DNA from: Gemmatimonadota bacterium
Lineage (GTDB): Bacteria; Latescibacterota; UBA2968; UBA8231
Direction: 5' to 3'
DNA: 34,131 nucleotides
Assembly: GCA_018673255.1 (NCBI GenBank)
Contig: JABHDC010000139.1
Location: 1-34,131 of the forward strand
The notes under the pieces were generated by a model. That model was not told the origin of the DNA, ran no database searches, and was given only the letters and a program-made list of their open reading frames with translations. Numbering within the stretch: the stretch's first letter is position 1; every line of letters begins with the position of its first letter. The position numbers were made by a program, and so were the translations under genes. Below, piece after piece: positions 22,660-31,016 of the stretch.

Positions 22660-23796
22660 ATGGCATCGATGACCGGGAAAGAGCGGCTGCTGGCCGCCAT
22701 TGCCCACGAAGAGCCCGACCGTGTGCCCGTATCGCCCCGCGTGCAGGCATGGCTCCGCTCTGAATACGGCGACAGTTCGCTGACAACACAACTGCGCGTG
22801 TTACCCGACATCGACCCGATGCACATCGTCGATGACGGCACCCCGAACTACATCGATACCTATCCTGACGACTACGTGTTGCCCCATGTGCGCGTCGAGC
22901 AGCGACGGACCATGGAAGACGGGTTCACCGTGGTTTCGCGCACGTTTCATACCCCGGCAGGCGATCTGTCGGATGTCACTCGGATTCCGCCGGATCTTCC
23001 TGAATACGGGGTGTCACCGAATCCGGTGAAGGTGGAACATCTGATCAAGGAGGCGGCCGACATAGAGGCCCTGTCGTTCCTGCTGCCTCCCGCAAACACA
23101 GACTTCAGCCATGTGCGTGATGCGCAGGAAGAACTGGGTGAGCGGGGTGTCGTCATGGTCTGCGTGCGCTCGGCCCTCGATCATCAGGCCGGATGGGCCA
23201 GGGCCGTGGAGGATCTGATGGTCGACTACCACATCGATCGGGCCCTGTTTGACCGCCTCTTGAGGTTGTTCCACGAGCGATCTCTGTCACAAGTGCGCGC
23301 AGCTCTCGAAGACGGTGTCGAATTCATCTTCGGCAGCTGGTATTTCACATCCCTGTCCGTGGGCTGGTCACCGGCGATGTTCAGCGAGGTATTCGCCCCC
23401 ATGATTCGCGAACATGTTGAGGTGACACACGGGTATGACGCCGTCTACGACTACTATGACGATGGTGTCCTGAATCAGACGATGGAAGTGATCACCGACT
23501 GCGGTGTGGACGTGCTGGAAACGTGCACGCCACCACCCGTCGGAGACTTTGATCTGACCCGCGCCAAGCAGACCATCGGCACGCGGACTTGCCTGAAAGG
23601 TTATGTCGATCTGCTGTATGTCGTGCAGATGGGCACGCCCGAGCTGGTCGAGTCGACGGTGCGTGACGCGATGGAGGTGGGCAAGCCGGGGGGCGGCTTC
23701 ATCATCGGCAGTTCAGACAGCTTCCGCGAGGGCACACCTGCGGCCAATATCGAGGCCTACTTCCGCGCCTGCAGGGCATTTGGCGATTACCGGTAG
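22660..23796 (+). CDS. Uroporphyrinogen decarboxylase-family protein (URO-D/methyltransferase type)
   Basis: 378 residues of the URO-D superfamily barrel: MTGKERLLAAIAHEEPDRVPV (N-terminal helix, family hallmark), FGSWYFTSLSVGWSPAMFSE, FAPMIREHVEVTHGYDA, TDCGVDVLETCTPPPVGDFD, KGYVDLLYVVQMGTPELVES and GGGFIIGSSDSF near the end. The heme-pathway UroD motifs for substrate carboxylates are not seen, so it is more like the MtaA/CmuA branch that moves methyl groups to cobalamin or coenzyme M, or an uncharacterised relative. AGGAGG lies 8 bases before ATG. Eleven bases separate its stop from the next gene, so the two form an operon. Substrate unknown. Confidence 0.82.
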   Translation: MASMTGKERLLAAIAHEEPDRVPVSPRVQAWLRSEYGDSSLTTQLRVLPDIDPMHIVDDGTPNYIDTYPDDYVLPHVRVEQRRTMEDGFTVVSRTFHTPAGDLSDVTRIPPDLPEYGVSPNPVKVEHLIKEAADIEALSFLLPPANTDFSHVRDAQEELGERGVVMVCVRSALDHQAGWARAVEDLMVDYHIDRALFDRLLRLFHERSLSQVRAALEDGVEFIFGSWYFTSLSVGWSPAMFSEVFAPMIREHVEVTHGYDAVYDYYDDGVLNQTMEVITDCGVDVLETCTPPPVGDFDLTRAKQTIGTRTCLKGYVDLLYVVQMGTPELVESTVRDAMEVGKPGGGFIIGSSDSFREGTPAANIEAYFRACRAFGDYR

Positions 23797-23807
23797 GAGA
23801 AGATGGC

Positions 23808-25193
23808 ATGAAGCGGATCCTCGTTGATGATCGTGAGATCGCCCGTCGGCACGGCGTCATTCGTCAGGCGCACGCGGCTGAGAAGATGGATCAACCGGTG
23901 CTGATCGGTGAGGCCCCCTGGGAGTGCGACGGACCGGATCGCCGGCTGTATCTGTATGGGACCGTCCTCGGTGACCCCTCAGTGGGGTACCGCATGTGGT
24001 ATGCCAGCTTCCCGGATCAGGTGTGCTACGCCGTCTCGGATGACGGGCTTCACTGGGAGCGACCCGATCTGGGGCTGGTGGAGTTCGAGGGATCCAGGGC
24101 GAACAATATCCTGCCCATTCGTCTTCACAGTCCCAGCTTCATCCTTGACGCAGATGAAGCGGATCCGAGCCAGCGATACAAGATGCTGGGATGCGGCCGT
24201 CCGGCAAGAGAGGGTGAGGGCGAGACGGGATACTGTGTCGCTCATTCCGGCGATGGTCTGGAATGGACGCTGTATCCACGCAATCCCGTACTGCCCCATT
24301 CCGATACCTGCACACTGGCACAGGATCGGCAGACGGGAGAATACCTGGCCTTTCACAAGTGGACGCACGAATACCGGGGGCACACCCGGCGGCTCGTCTA
24401 TCTGGCCGTCAGCCCGGACATGCAGACCTGGAGTGATCCCGTGCTGGTGATGGCGCCGGATGAAGTGGATGATGAACTGGTGCGTGGCGAAGGTGGGATC
24501 AGCTCCGAATTCTACAACATGTCAGCCTTCGAGTATGCCGGGCAGTGGCTCGGTCTGGTCACCCACTTCCGATACAGTGGCGCCCCGGATGTCGAGGGCC
24601 CGGCGCAGAGCCCGCATGATGGGCCGATCGATGTGCAACTGGTCCACAGTCGGGACGGGCGGGAGTGGAGTCGTTGCGAGGATCGCTCAGCGGTGATTGC
24701 CAATGGGCCCTTCGGTCATGATGCGGGCAGTATCCTCGGTGTCACCAATCAGCCAGTGATCGCCGGAGACCGGATGTGGATCTACTACACAGCCATCACC
24801 ACGACCCACGGTGGCTGCCTCCCGGAGAAACAGATCACCATCGCGCGAGCCTCGTGGCGCCTGGATGGCTGGGTGTCACTGAATGCCGGGCAGGCCGGTG
24901 GATCTGTCGAAACCACACCATTCGAGTCGACGGGAGAAACGCTACTCGTCAATGTCGATGCGGCAGGTGGTCTGCTGACTGCGGAGGTGTTGAGTGAGGA
25001 TGGCGCGTGTGTACAGGTGGGGTATGAGGCCGGCGCGTGTGACGCCATTCAGCAGGATGGGACCCAACTGCAGATCAGTTGGCGCCACAGGAAGACCTTG
25101 CCAGCATCAGGGACGATACGCCTTCGTTTCCAGTTCGCGAATGCGAAATTGTTCAGCTGGTCGACCTCACCGCTGGGCAGCGAAGAAGGCTGA
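23808..25193 (+). CDS. Five-bladed-propeller glycoside hydrolase-like protein (GH32/43/62 superfamily type)
   Basis: 461 residues with repeated beta-blades: YRMWYASFPDQVCYAVSDDG, GYCVAHSGDGLEWTLYPRNP, LVYLAVSPDMQTWSDPVLVM, VQLVHSRDGREWSRCED and MWIYYTAITTTHGG. This VSxDGxxWxxP pattern is typical of the GH32/43/62/68 propeller clan. The final about 110 residues form a small beta sandwich (GGLLTAEVLSEDGA ... GTIRLRFQFANAKLFSWS), as in GH32-like families. No signal peptide, so it is probably cytoplasmic. AGGAGAAG precedes ATG. Classical catalytic Asp/Glu positions cannot be assigned, and activity on a sugar is inferred. It follows the URO-D-family gene in one operon. Confidence 0.75.
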   Translation: MKRILVDDREIARRHGVIRQAHAAEKMDQPVLIGEAPWECDGPDRRLYLYGTVLGDPSVGYRMWYASFPDQVCYAVSDDGLHWERPDLGLVEFEGSRANNILPIRLHSPSFILDADEADPSQRYKMLGCGRPAREGEGETGYCVAHSGDGLEWTLYPRNPVLPHSDTCTLAQDRQTGEYLAFHKWTHEYRGHTRRLVYLAVSPDMQTWSDPVLVMAPDEVDDELVRGEGGISSEFYNMSAFEYAGQWLGLVTHFRYSGAPDVEGPAQSPHDGPIDVQLVHSRDGREWSRCEDRSAVIANGPFGHDAGSILGVTNQPVIAGDRMWIYYTAITTTHGGCLPEKQITIARASWRLDGWVSLNAGQAGGSVETTPFESTGETLLVNVDAAGGLLTAEVLSEDGACVQVGYEAGACDAIQQDGTQLQISWRHRKTLPASGTIRLRFQFANAKLFSWSTSPLGSEEG

Positions 25194-25214
25194 CGATCCG
25201 CTGATCTCAAGACC

Positions 25215-25772
25215 TCACTGGTTGGCCCCGTCGCTGCGGAGCAGGATTTCGGTCTCACCGAAAGCCATATCCGCAACCTCGAGGATGAAGACCTGGAGTG
25301 ATTTCGTGTCGGCTGTGAGGATGATCTGATCGTCGCGCAACTCATGTGCGATCTCCAACTCGCCTGCCTGGCTCTTCTCTTCGAACCAGTCCGAACTCAA
25401 CGGCGCCAGTCCCAGTGTGTCCCCATGGACCGATACGCCACAGAACGTGTGCACCGGCAGCATGTGGAGGAAATACCAACACTTGTCGCAGTCCGGATCT
25501 TCGGGGTAGAGGTCGAGGAAGCGGCGCCCGTCCAGATCCAGAAGGTGCGCCCTCAACCTGGCCGTTTCGTCATCTTCCACGATGGTCAGGTCGTAGCCGT
25601 GCCCCTCGTTCTGCGTGAAGGTCCAGATCTCATCGCCGTCTACCCAGCTGCCTATCAGTGCCTGGTCGAAGACCAGATCCTGCGGTGTGTAGAGTGGATG
25701 GATGGAGGGGACCAGGCAACCACTCATGACGAGGGTTGCGGCTACCGCTGACAGCTTCTTCCACACTGGCAT
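25215..25772 (-). CDS. Hypothetical lipoprotein
   Basis: 185 residues. The N-terminus PVWKKLSAVAATLVMSGC is a lipoprotein signal with lipobox VMSGC (Cys at about 19), so it is anchored to a membrane. The mature part starts LVPSIHPLYTPQDLVFD and LIGSWVDGDEIWTF; this PLYTxxDLVFDxxLxGxW start is found in several uncharacterised bacterial lipoproteins. Two Cys-rich stretches, PDCDKCWYF and HTFCGVSV, may form disulfides. ATG 25772 has GGAG 6 bases before it; the preceding GTG is less well placed. It ends convergently with the propeller gene and lies 20 bases after the stop of the 25792-27537 gene, so it may be in that operon. Function unknown. Confidence 0.75.
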   Translation of the reverse strand: MPVWKKLSAVAATLVMSGCLVPSIHPLYTPQDLVFDQALIGSWVDGDEIWTFTQNEGHGYDLTIVEDDETARLRAHLLDLDGRRFLDLYPEDPDCDKCWYFLHMLPVHTFCGVSVHGDTLGLAPLSSDWFEEKSQAGELEIAHELRDDQIILTADTKSLQVFILEVADMAFGETEILLRSDGANQ

Positions 25773-25791
25773 CACAATCTCCAGGGCCCCG

Positions 25792-27537
25792 CTACCCGAT
25801 CACTCGCATCGGCAGCGGCTCGGTTTCCGGGTCAATGCCAAAATCGAGACTCAGTGAATCGTCGTCGTGCTGCAGACTCACCAGGCCCGAACCCAGGGGA
25901 GCGGCAACACACGGGGAATCCAGCAGTGGCCAGGCTGTGTAGTCGATCGATTCGCCATCGATGTGATGGGAACCGTCAAAGGACATGTCCAGACGTGTCC
26001 CCGCCCAGGTGCTGACAGCGACCCGACCCGCCTCGGGCCAGCCAGACAGATCCGGCGGCGAATCGCTGCGCCGGTGCAGGTACTCGTCAAAGGTCGCAAT
26101 GTCATCCTGCTCGACTGCTTCGATCACCAGGCCGGCATGGGGATCGTTGATTCGCAGCAGCCAGCCATCGATCCAATTGCCGTCCTTGCCAGCCTCGCGG
26201 ATGTCTTCCCATTGGTAGGGTCCGATGGGACGCACGCCGACGTAGAAATCACCCAGATCAGCCAGAAGCCAGTCGCCTCGCTCATGCCAGGTAGGCGCCT
26301 TGGGCAGGAAGCAGTTTACGAAGGGTGTCTCATCCTCTTCCGGAATCCGGTACAGGATAATCGCCGTACCCTCGTGCTGCATCATGCGCTCGTAGGGTGA
26401 GGCGCCGAAGAGGCGATCAGGTCTCAGCAGGAATGGTTTGCCCGTTCCCACGCTGCGCCCGACTCGCTGCGGGTAGTCCGGCAGGAAAGCACTGAAACGT
26501 TTCGGTGACTGATAGGGATGATTGCAGCAGATCTTGGCCTGGTGGCGAGGGCCGACCCACGTCAGATCCCACGAGACCAGATCAATGGGGCCGGCCGGTG
26601 GTCCGGGCAATCCAGTCTGCGTCGAACCCAGGGCGAAGGAGCGACTCATCCACGTGGTTTTCCGCACAGCCTCGGCCGGTCGCTCGACGTGTCGGTAGAC
26701 GGCACGAGGCGGCTTGGTCTTGCGCACCATGTGGGGTGTGTCGCGATCCAGCGCCATGCGCGCGAGCAGGGCAGGCGGGCGGAAGTGGGCTGCCATGGCT
26801 GGCACGGCATAGGTCTGGCAGTGGCGTTCCGGGTCGAAGTCCTCGTCTCCGAAATAGAGGTAGTTGAGCCCCTGACCCGGCCCGACCTGTGTCCACGTGT
26901 TGACGTTGCCCTCACGGCTGTGACCGCCGGCATAAGCGCCATGGAAATACTCCACGGCCATATCCGCCAGCAGGAACAGCACCATCTTCTCTGCCTGCTG
27001 ACGCAGATGTTCGTCCCGCGAGTGTTCGGCCAGGGCCAGATACGGGACAAAGTGCTCGTTGTGGTACCCGGTGGAGTCGTATTCATAGTGGCCGATTGTC
27101 GCTGAACGGGCGATCATGCCCAGAATCCAGCGCCGAGCCTCGGCATGCATCGCCGCTGGTGGCAGGCCATTCCAGAATTTCGGCTCATCTGCCCAACGCT
27201 CGGCGGCCAGGAGATTGCCGACATAGAACATGAGCCAGTGATTCTCGGTGTTTCCCCGTTGCTGCCAGCCGGACAGGAACATGCGTTTGATGTCCGCGAC
27301 GGCTGCCTCGGGCACCCGGTCCTCCCAGCGGCACAGCAGGGCGATGCCGGGGAAGATGTTGAAGGGCCCCGGTTCGTGATGCCCGGAGGTGATCTGGGTC
27401 AGCAGATCCGGATCGGCATCGCAGGCAAAGGCCGCGTGGAATCCCCACAAGGAGCGATAGTTGCCTCTCTCATTACAGGCCTCCAGCAACTGCTGCGCGC
27501 GGGCGTCGACCTGTGCGGCGTATTCGTGCTGTGTCAT
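25792..27537 (-). CDS. Alpha/alpha-barrel lyase- or glycosidase-like hypothetical protein
   Basis: 581 residues, unrecognised. The first about 300 residues are helical with Trp- and Tyr-rich segments: CNERGNYRSLWGFHAAFACD, NTENHWLMFYVGNLLAAERW, GHYEYDSTGYHNEHFVPYLA and YFHGAYAGGHSREGNVNTW. NTENHW and TGYHNEHF resemble active-site stretches of (alpha/alpha) toroid polysaccharide lyases and heparinase-like enzymes. The second half is beta-rich (GDWLLADLGDFYVGVRPIG, WLLRINDPHAGLVIEAVEQD), like the beta sandwich that follows the toroid in such lyases. No signal peptide. ATG 27537 has GGAGG 5 bases before it; its ATGA overlaps the stop of the upstream gene by 4 bases, a sign of translational coupling. 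The lyase idea is inference from the layout only. Confidence 0.65.
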   Translation of the reverse strand: MTQHEYAAQVDARAQQLLEACNERGNYRSLWGFHAAFACDADPDLLTQITSGHHEPGPFNIFPGIALLCRWEDRVPEAAVADIKRMFLSGWQQRGNTENHWLMFYVGNLLAAERWADEPKFWNGLPPAAMHAEARRWILGMIARSATIGHYEYDSTGYHNEHFVPYLALAEHSRDEHLRQQAEKMVLFLLADMAVEYFHGAYAGGHSREGNVNTWTQVGPGQGLNYLYFGDEDFDPERHCQTYAVPAMAAHFRPPALLARMALDRDTPHMVRKTKPPRAVYRHVERPAEAVRKTTWMSRSFALGSTQTGLPGPPAGPIDLVSWDLTWVGPRHQAKICCNHPYQSPKRFSAFLPDYPQRVGRSVGTGKPFLLRPDRLFGASPYERMMQHEGTAIILYRIPEEDETPFVNCFLPKAPTWHERGDWLLADLGDFYVGVRPIGPYQWEDIREAGKDGNWIDGWLLRINDPHAGLVIEAVEQDDIATFDEYLHRRSDSPPDLSGWPEAGRVAVSTWAGTRLDMSFDGSHHIDGESIDYTAWPLLDSPCVAAPLGSGLVSLQHDDDSLSLDFGIDPETEPLPMRVIG

Positions 27538-28424
27538 GCCGCCTCCGGGGGTAGAATGGACTGCACCGTGTCGAAGTTGCCCACCTGACACCAGTGGCTC
27601 CCGTCATCATCGCTGCGCCACAGGCCGCCGGGCGTGGCACCTGCCAGCCACGGCCCTTGGCGGTCGGGATCGGCCGCAATGGCTGAGACCAGCAGTCGGG
27701 GACCGCAACGATGCCAACTGGCCTCTGCGTCCCCAACGCAGATGCCCTGAAGGGTGCCGGCCAGGATGCGGTCGGTCGTGGCGGCGAGGCTGAAGATGGT
27801 GCCGTCGTCGAGGCCGCTGCCGGCGCGCTGCCAGGCCAGTCCATCTGCCGACGACCAGATTCCTCCTTCGTCCGTGCCGGCCCAGAAGCGACCCAGCGCA
27901 TGGAGAAGGGCCCGACACGGGCGGCCCGTCAGATCTGAGCGCAGCCACGCATCGTCGATTGCAGAATAGATGAGGACGCCGCTTTCGGTCCCCGTGAGCC
28001 AGGTCTGTGGTCGATCCGGGTGGCAGATCACGGTATTGGTGAAGCGTTCATTGAGACTCAGGCCGTGGTCACGACTGCGCCAGCGGCAGGCACCGAGCTG
28101 GATGCGTTTGCCGAAGGCCAGGCCATAGGCGGAGCCGGCCACAACACCCGGACCGGTATCGACAGGGGCACCGTCGCTCGGGGCGATAGAGAGACACTCG
28201 GTGAGCGTCTCATCGTGTAACTGGGTCCACATCGCCTCGCCGCTCCCGTCTTCGGTGACTTCCCACAGACCCCAGTGTGCGGCACACAGCAGGCGTCCAG
28301 GCAGGCGCACGAGATCATGGATCGGGTAACCGTCGCCTCCGCGTGGTTCCCACGCACAGCCATCTGAACAGGTATAGAGCCCACCGGCGCCAAGGATCCA
28401 GCTCTCGCTCCAGGTGCCCGTCAT
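27534..28424 (-). CDS. Beta-propeller protein with Asp-box-like repeats
   Basis: 296 residues with repeating S-x-D-x-G-x-x-W type turns: VTEDGSGEAMW, CRWRSRDHGLSLNERF, SADGLAWQRAGSGLDD and RSDDDGSHWCQVGNF, and blades such as PQTWLTGTESGVLIYS and GRFWAGTDEGGIWS. These are the Asp-box (BNR/sortilin/YCF48-like) repeats of six- or seven-bladed propellers, which bind sugars or proteins and are sialidase-like in some enzymes. No sialidase FRIP or Arg triad is seen. ATG 28424 starts one base after the stop of the mannonate-dehydratase-like gene; its end overlaps the next start by 4 bases, so the three genes are one operon. No signal peptide. The longer frame to 28610 is shadow. Confidence 0.75.
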   Translation of the reverse strand: MTGTWSESWILGAGGLYTCSDGCAWEPRGGDGYPIHDLVRLPGRLLCAAHWGLWEVTEDGSGEAMWTQLHDETLTECLSIAPSDGAPVDTGPGVVAGSAYGLAFGKRIQLGACRWRSRDHGLSLNERFTNTVICHPDRPQTWLTGTESGVLIYSAIDDAWLRSDLTGRPCRALLHALGRFWAGTDEGGIWSSADGLAWQRAGSGLDDGTIFSLAATTDRILAGTLQGICVGDAEASWHRCGPRLLVSAIAADPDRQGPWLAGATPGGLWRSDDDGSHWCQVGNFDTVQSILPPEAA

Positions 28425-28425
28425 C

Positions 28426-29490
28426 TCACTTTGGCCCGCCGAATTCGTTGTTTGCCGCCTGCACCAGGGCGCGCATGTAGGCGATCGAATAGGCTGTTCC
28501 CGCCCGGGCTCCACCCAACAGCGATGGTACATGATCGGGGATGATCGCCCCATCGAATTCCACTTCACGCAAGGCGCGCATGACCTGGTGCATATCCTGA
28601 TAGCCGTCATCCATCAGCGTCTCTGACCATGGTTCGGGCATGGGGTTGGTGACGTTGCGGAAGTGGACCTTGAAGAGCTTGCTGCGTGAGGCGAAGTAGT
28701 GGATCGCTTCCTCGACGCTGCCCCCCATGCCCTGCTTGCCGCCCTCGAGCCAACAACCGATACAGAGGCACACACCGATGTTGGGGCTCGCGGCGATGTC
28801 CATGGCTTTCTTGTAGCCTGCAAAGTTGCCAAACATGCAGCGGGGGATGCCGCCGAGAGGATAGACAGGTGGGTCATCGGGATGGATACCGATGAAGACG
28901 CCTGCTTCCTCGGCGACGGGCGCCACGCGACGGATCATGAATTCGTAGTTCTCCCACAGCTCATCTTCAGTGTAGGCGCGGCCGTGAGTGAATTGCCCGC
29001 TCTCATAGGTTTCGCCATCCCAGCTGCCGACGGCGTCGTTGATGTCGAGACGGCGAGCGTCCATGCCACCGCGCCCTGTCGTGCGCCCGCTGCTCCAGAT
29101 GCCATTGCCCATGTGGGCATAGGTGTGATACCGGATGCCGGCGGCGCCGATGTTGCGAATGAACGTGCAGAGGTCCTCCACCTTCTCGTCGCGGCCGGGC
29201 AGATTGAGTGTGATCTCGGGAACGTTGTGTACGCGATGGTCTGAAATGCGATAGATCTGCAACCCGTAGTCAGCAAAGCGCTTAACCAACGTCTTGTAGT
29301 GGTCGGTGTGCTGATTGGCATCTTCGCTGATGCCGACCATCACCCACTCGATGCCGAGTTGCTGGAGGAACTGCAGATCCTCATCACTCGCCGTGTCGCT
29401 GATCTGGCCCGCGATCTGGATCCCCGGGTAGCTGGAATAGAGGCCGGCAATGGTGCGCAACGCGTGGGGGCGTTCGACAGTGGATGGCAT
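28426..29490 (-). CDS. Mannonate dehydratase-like TIM-barrel enzyme, second copy
   Basis: 354 residues, paralogue of the gene at 5996. It keeps the UxuA active-site set: HPDDPPV after EEAGVFIGI, Cys pair CLCIGCW, HFRNVTNP, the acidic DDGYQDMHQ and PDHVP near the end. It differs by a longer middle loop with YAHMGNGIWSSGRTTGRGGM and GQFTHGRAYTEDE, so its substrate may differ from that of the first copy. The chemistry is Mn2+-dependent dehydration of a six-carbon aldonate in UxuA. AAAGGA lies 7 bases before ATG 29490; GTG 29514 is a possible but weaker start. First gene of the leftward operon, with the propeller and lyase-like genes behind. It faces the rightward creatininase operon with 695 bases between starts. 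Confidence 0.82.
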   Translation of the reverse strand: MPSTVERPHALRTIAGLYSSYPGIQIAGQISDTASDEDLQFLQQLGIEWVMVGISEDANQHTDHYKTLVKRFADYGLQIYRISDHRVHNVPEITLNLPGRDEKVEDLCTFIRNIGAAGIRYHTYAHMGNGIWSSGRTTGRGGMDARRLDINDAVGSWDGETYESGQFTHGRAYTEDELWENYEFMIRRVAPVAEEAGVFIGIHPDDPPVYPLGGIPRCMFGNFAGYKKAMDIAASPNIGVCLCIGCWLEGGKQGMGGSVEEAIHYFASRSKLFKVHFRNVTNPMPEPWSETLMDDGYQDMHQVMRALREVEFDGAIIPDHVPSLLGGARAGTAYSIAYMRALVQAANNEFGGPK

Positions 29491-29631
29491 GGTCAATCCT
29501 TTGGTGGTGAGCACAGGTGTTTTCGCGCTCCAGCATCGGGAGCATCAAGGCGGGGGTCAAGGTCGCGGTAGCTGATTGCGGTATCGCGGCCTGCCAAATG
29601 GCGGTCGAGGGTGTCATACCTCGGGCATATG

Positions 29632-29666
29632 GCGGGAATCGACGGCTTTTCGGCGGTGATTCCCGC
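29632..29666. repeat. 9-bp hairpin in the divergent intergenic region
   Basis: GCGGGAATC at 29632-29640 pairs exactly with GATTCCCGC at 29658-29666 around a 17-base loop. It lies between the two outward-facing operons, about 140 bases before the leftward start. No T run; it could be an operator for both operons. Confidence 0.5.
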
Positions 29667-29752
29667 AGTGGTGTTGTGTGGCATGGCCGTTGCACGGTGC
29701 CTCACACCAGTGCGTCTCCCCTGAACCCACGCACGGCCAGGAGGATCCAGCC

Positions 29753-30019
29753 ATGGCCATCGATCGGAATCCGGTCATCAGTTTCGGTGATTTCCGTGTA
29801 CCAGCACCGGGCCAGGCCCCAGCCGGTGGGCGTTTACGAACGGACACCCAGAATCGCATGTCTGCAGCCCCAGCTTCACAATCAACCTCTGCCCCAGGGT
29901 CGACGGGCACGGTGGGCAGAGCCGGGGTGCCACCTGAAGATCCGCCTGCGAGCACGACTTCGACTGAGCAGGGTACTGGCGGTTCCCATTTAGGTGGCCG
30001 AGTGGACATCACCGCCTGA
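29753..30019 (+). CDS. Small Pro/Ala/Ser/Thr-rich protein
   Basis: 88 residues, MAIDRNPVISFGDFRVPAPG at the start, then a tract rich in Pro, Ala, Ser, Thr and Gly without hydrophobic segments, ending GGSHLGGRVDITA. An unusually good ribosome binding site (AGGAGG, 8 bases before ATG) supports translation. The frame is open from 29678 but ATG 29753 is the better start. It is likely disordered; I do not recognise a family. The first 20 residues and the ending resemble the charged ends of small secretion- or flagellum-related proteins only vaguely. It stands 166 bases ahead of the creatininase gene on the same strand. Confidence 0.5.
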   Translation: MAIDRNPVISFGDFRVPAPGQAPAGGRLRTDTQNRMSAAPASQSTSAPGSTGTVGRAGVPPEDPPASTTSTEQGTGGSHLGGRVDITA

Positions 30020-30185
30020 AGTTCAGACGTGTCCGACCTGTTGCATCCGGCCTGGGGTGCGCACCGGGGAAGTGCGTCACTGCACCCGGGCCGGTCAGAT
30101 GGTTGTTGCTGCATCGCGGCCCCCGAGGGGATGTGTTAGTTTCCACGATTCCGTTTTGGGAATCGATGAAAGGGGGGGGACCGAC

Positions 30186-31001
30186 ATGGGGAAATACCGC
30201 TTCGCCGAAATGATCTGGAACGAGATTCGTGATGCCGCGCAGAGTGGCAAGGTTGCCGTGTTGCCGGTGGCGACCTACGAGGATCACGGTCCGCATTTGC
30301 CTGTCGATACCGATGTCGTGTTGTGCACGGGCATCTGCGAGCGGGCCGTGGCGCGCATCCCGGACGAGGCGGTGCTGGCGCCACCGATCCCACATGGTTA
30401 CAGCCCCCATCACATGGATTTCCATGGGACGCTGACCATCGAGTGGGACACGTTCATCAAATACGTGCGCGATGTATGCACGAGTCTCTCCCATCACGGT
30501 TTTGAGCGCATCCTCATCGTCAATGGCCACGGTTCCAATGCGTCGCCGCTGGATCTGGCAGCGCGATTGACGGTGTTGTCCAATGAGGGCACGGCGTATT
30601 GCGCCTCGGTCAATCACTGGGATCTGCGCAAGTCGAAGACGGCCGGTGCCGACCTACGGGATTCGGACTATGGGGGCACGTCCCACGGGGGCGAATACGA
30701 GACGGCCCTGTATCTGGCGTTGAAGCCGGAACTGGTCGAGATGGACAAGGCCGTCGATGAGCGGTCGCCCATGCAGAATAGTTTCCGCACCGACCTGCTT
30801 GCCGGCACACATCCGGAAGGCTCCGGGGCACGGCTGGTTCCATTCTGGAGTTCGCAGACCGCCTCGGGTGTGATGGGGGATGCGACGAAGGCGACGCCGG
30901 AAAAAGGCGCTGTCTGGCTGGAGGCAGCCGTCGATGGTCTGGTGGATCTGATTCGTGAACTGAAGGCACAGCCGATCCTGCCGCGCAGAGATCAGCATTA
31001 G
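30186..31001 (+). CDS. Creatininase-family amidohydrolase
   Basis: 271 residues. The creatininase-family metal site is visible: YEDHGPHLPVDTD at 31-43 (E32, H34 and D43 as likely ligands), NGHGSN at about 119-124 and HGGEYETALY at about 176-185. Relatives open lactam or lactone rings (creatinine to creatine, or 3-dehydro-scyllo-inosose-type cyclic compounds) with Mn2+/Zn2+. A dehydrated ketone or lactone fits the neighbours (SDR dehydrogenase next, UxuA-like enzyme opposite). The purine-rich GGGGGGGA precedes ATG. The SDR starts 15 bases after the stop. First gene of the rightward operon. The exact substrate cannot be read. Confidence 0.85.
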   Translation: MGKYRFAEMIWNEIRDAAQSGKVAVLPVATYEDHGPHLPVDTDVVLCTGICERAVARIPDEAVLAPPIPHGYSPHHMDFHGTLTIEWDTFIKYVRDVCTSLSHHGFERILIVNGHGSNASPLDLAARLTVLSNEGTAYCASVNHWDLRKSKTAGADLRDSDYGGTSHGGEYETALYLALKPELVEMDKAVDERSPMQNSFRTDLLAGTHPEGSGARLVPFWSSQTASGVMGDATKATPEKGAVWLEAAVDGLVDLIRELKAQPILPRRDQH

Positions 31002-31016
31002 TAATAGGAGAGTGGG

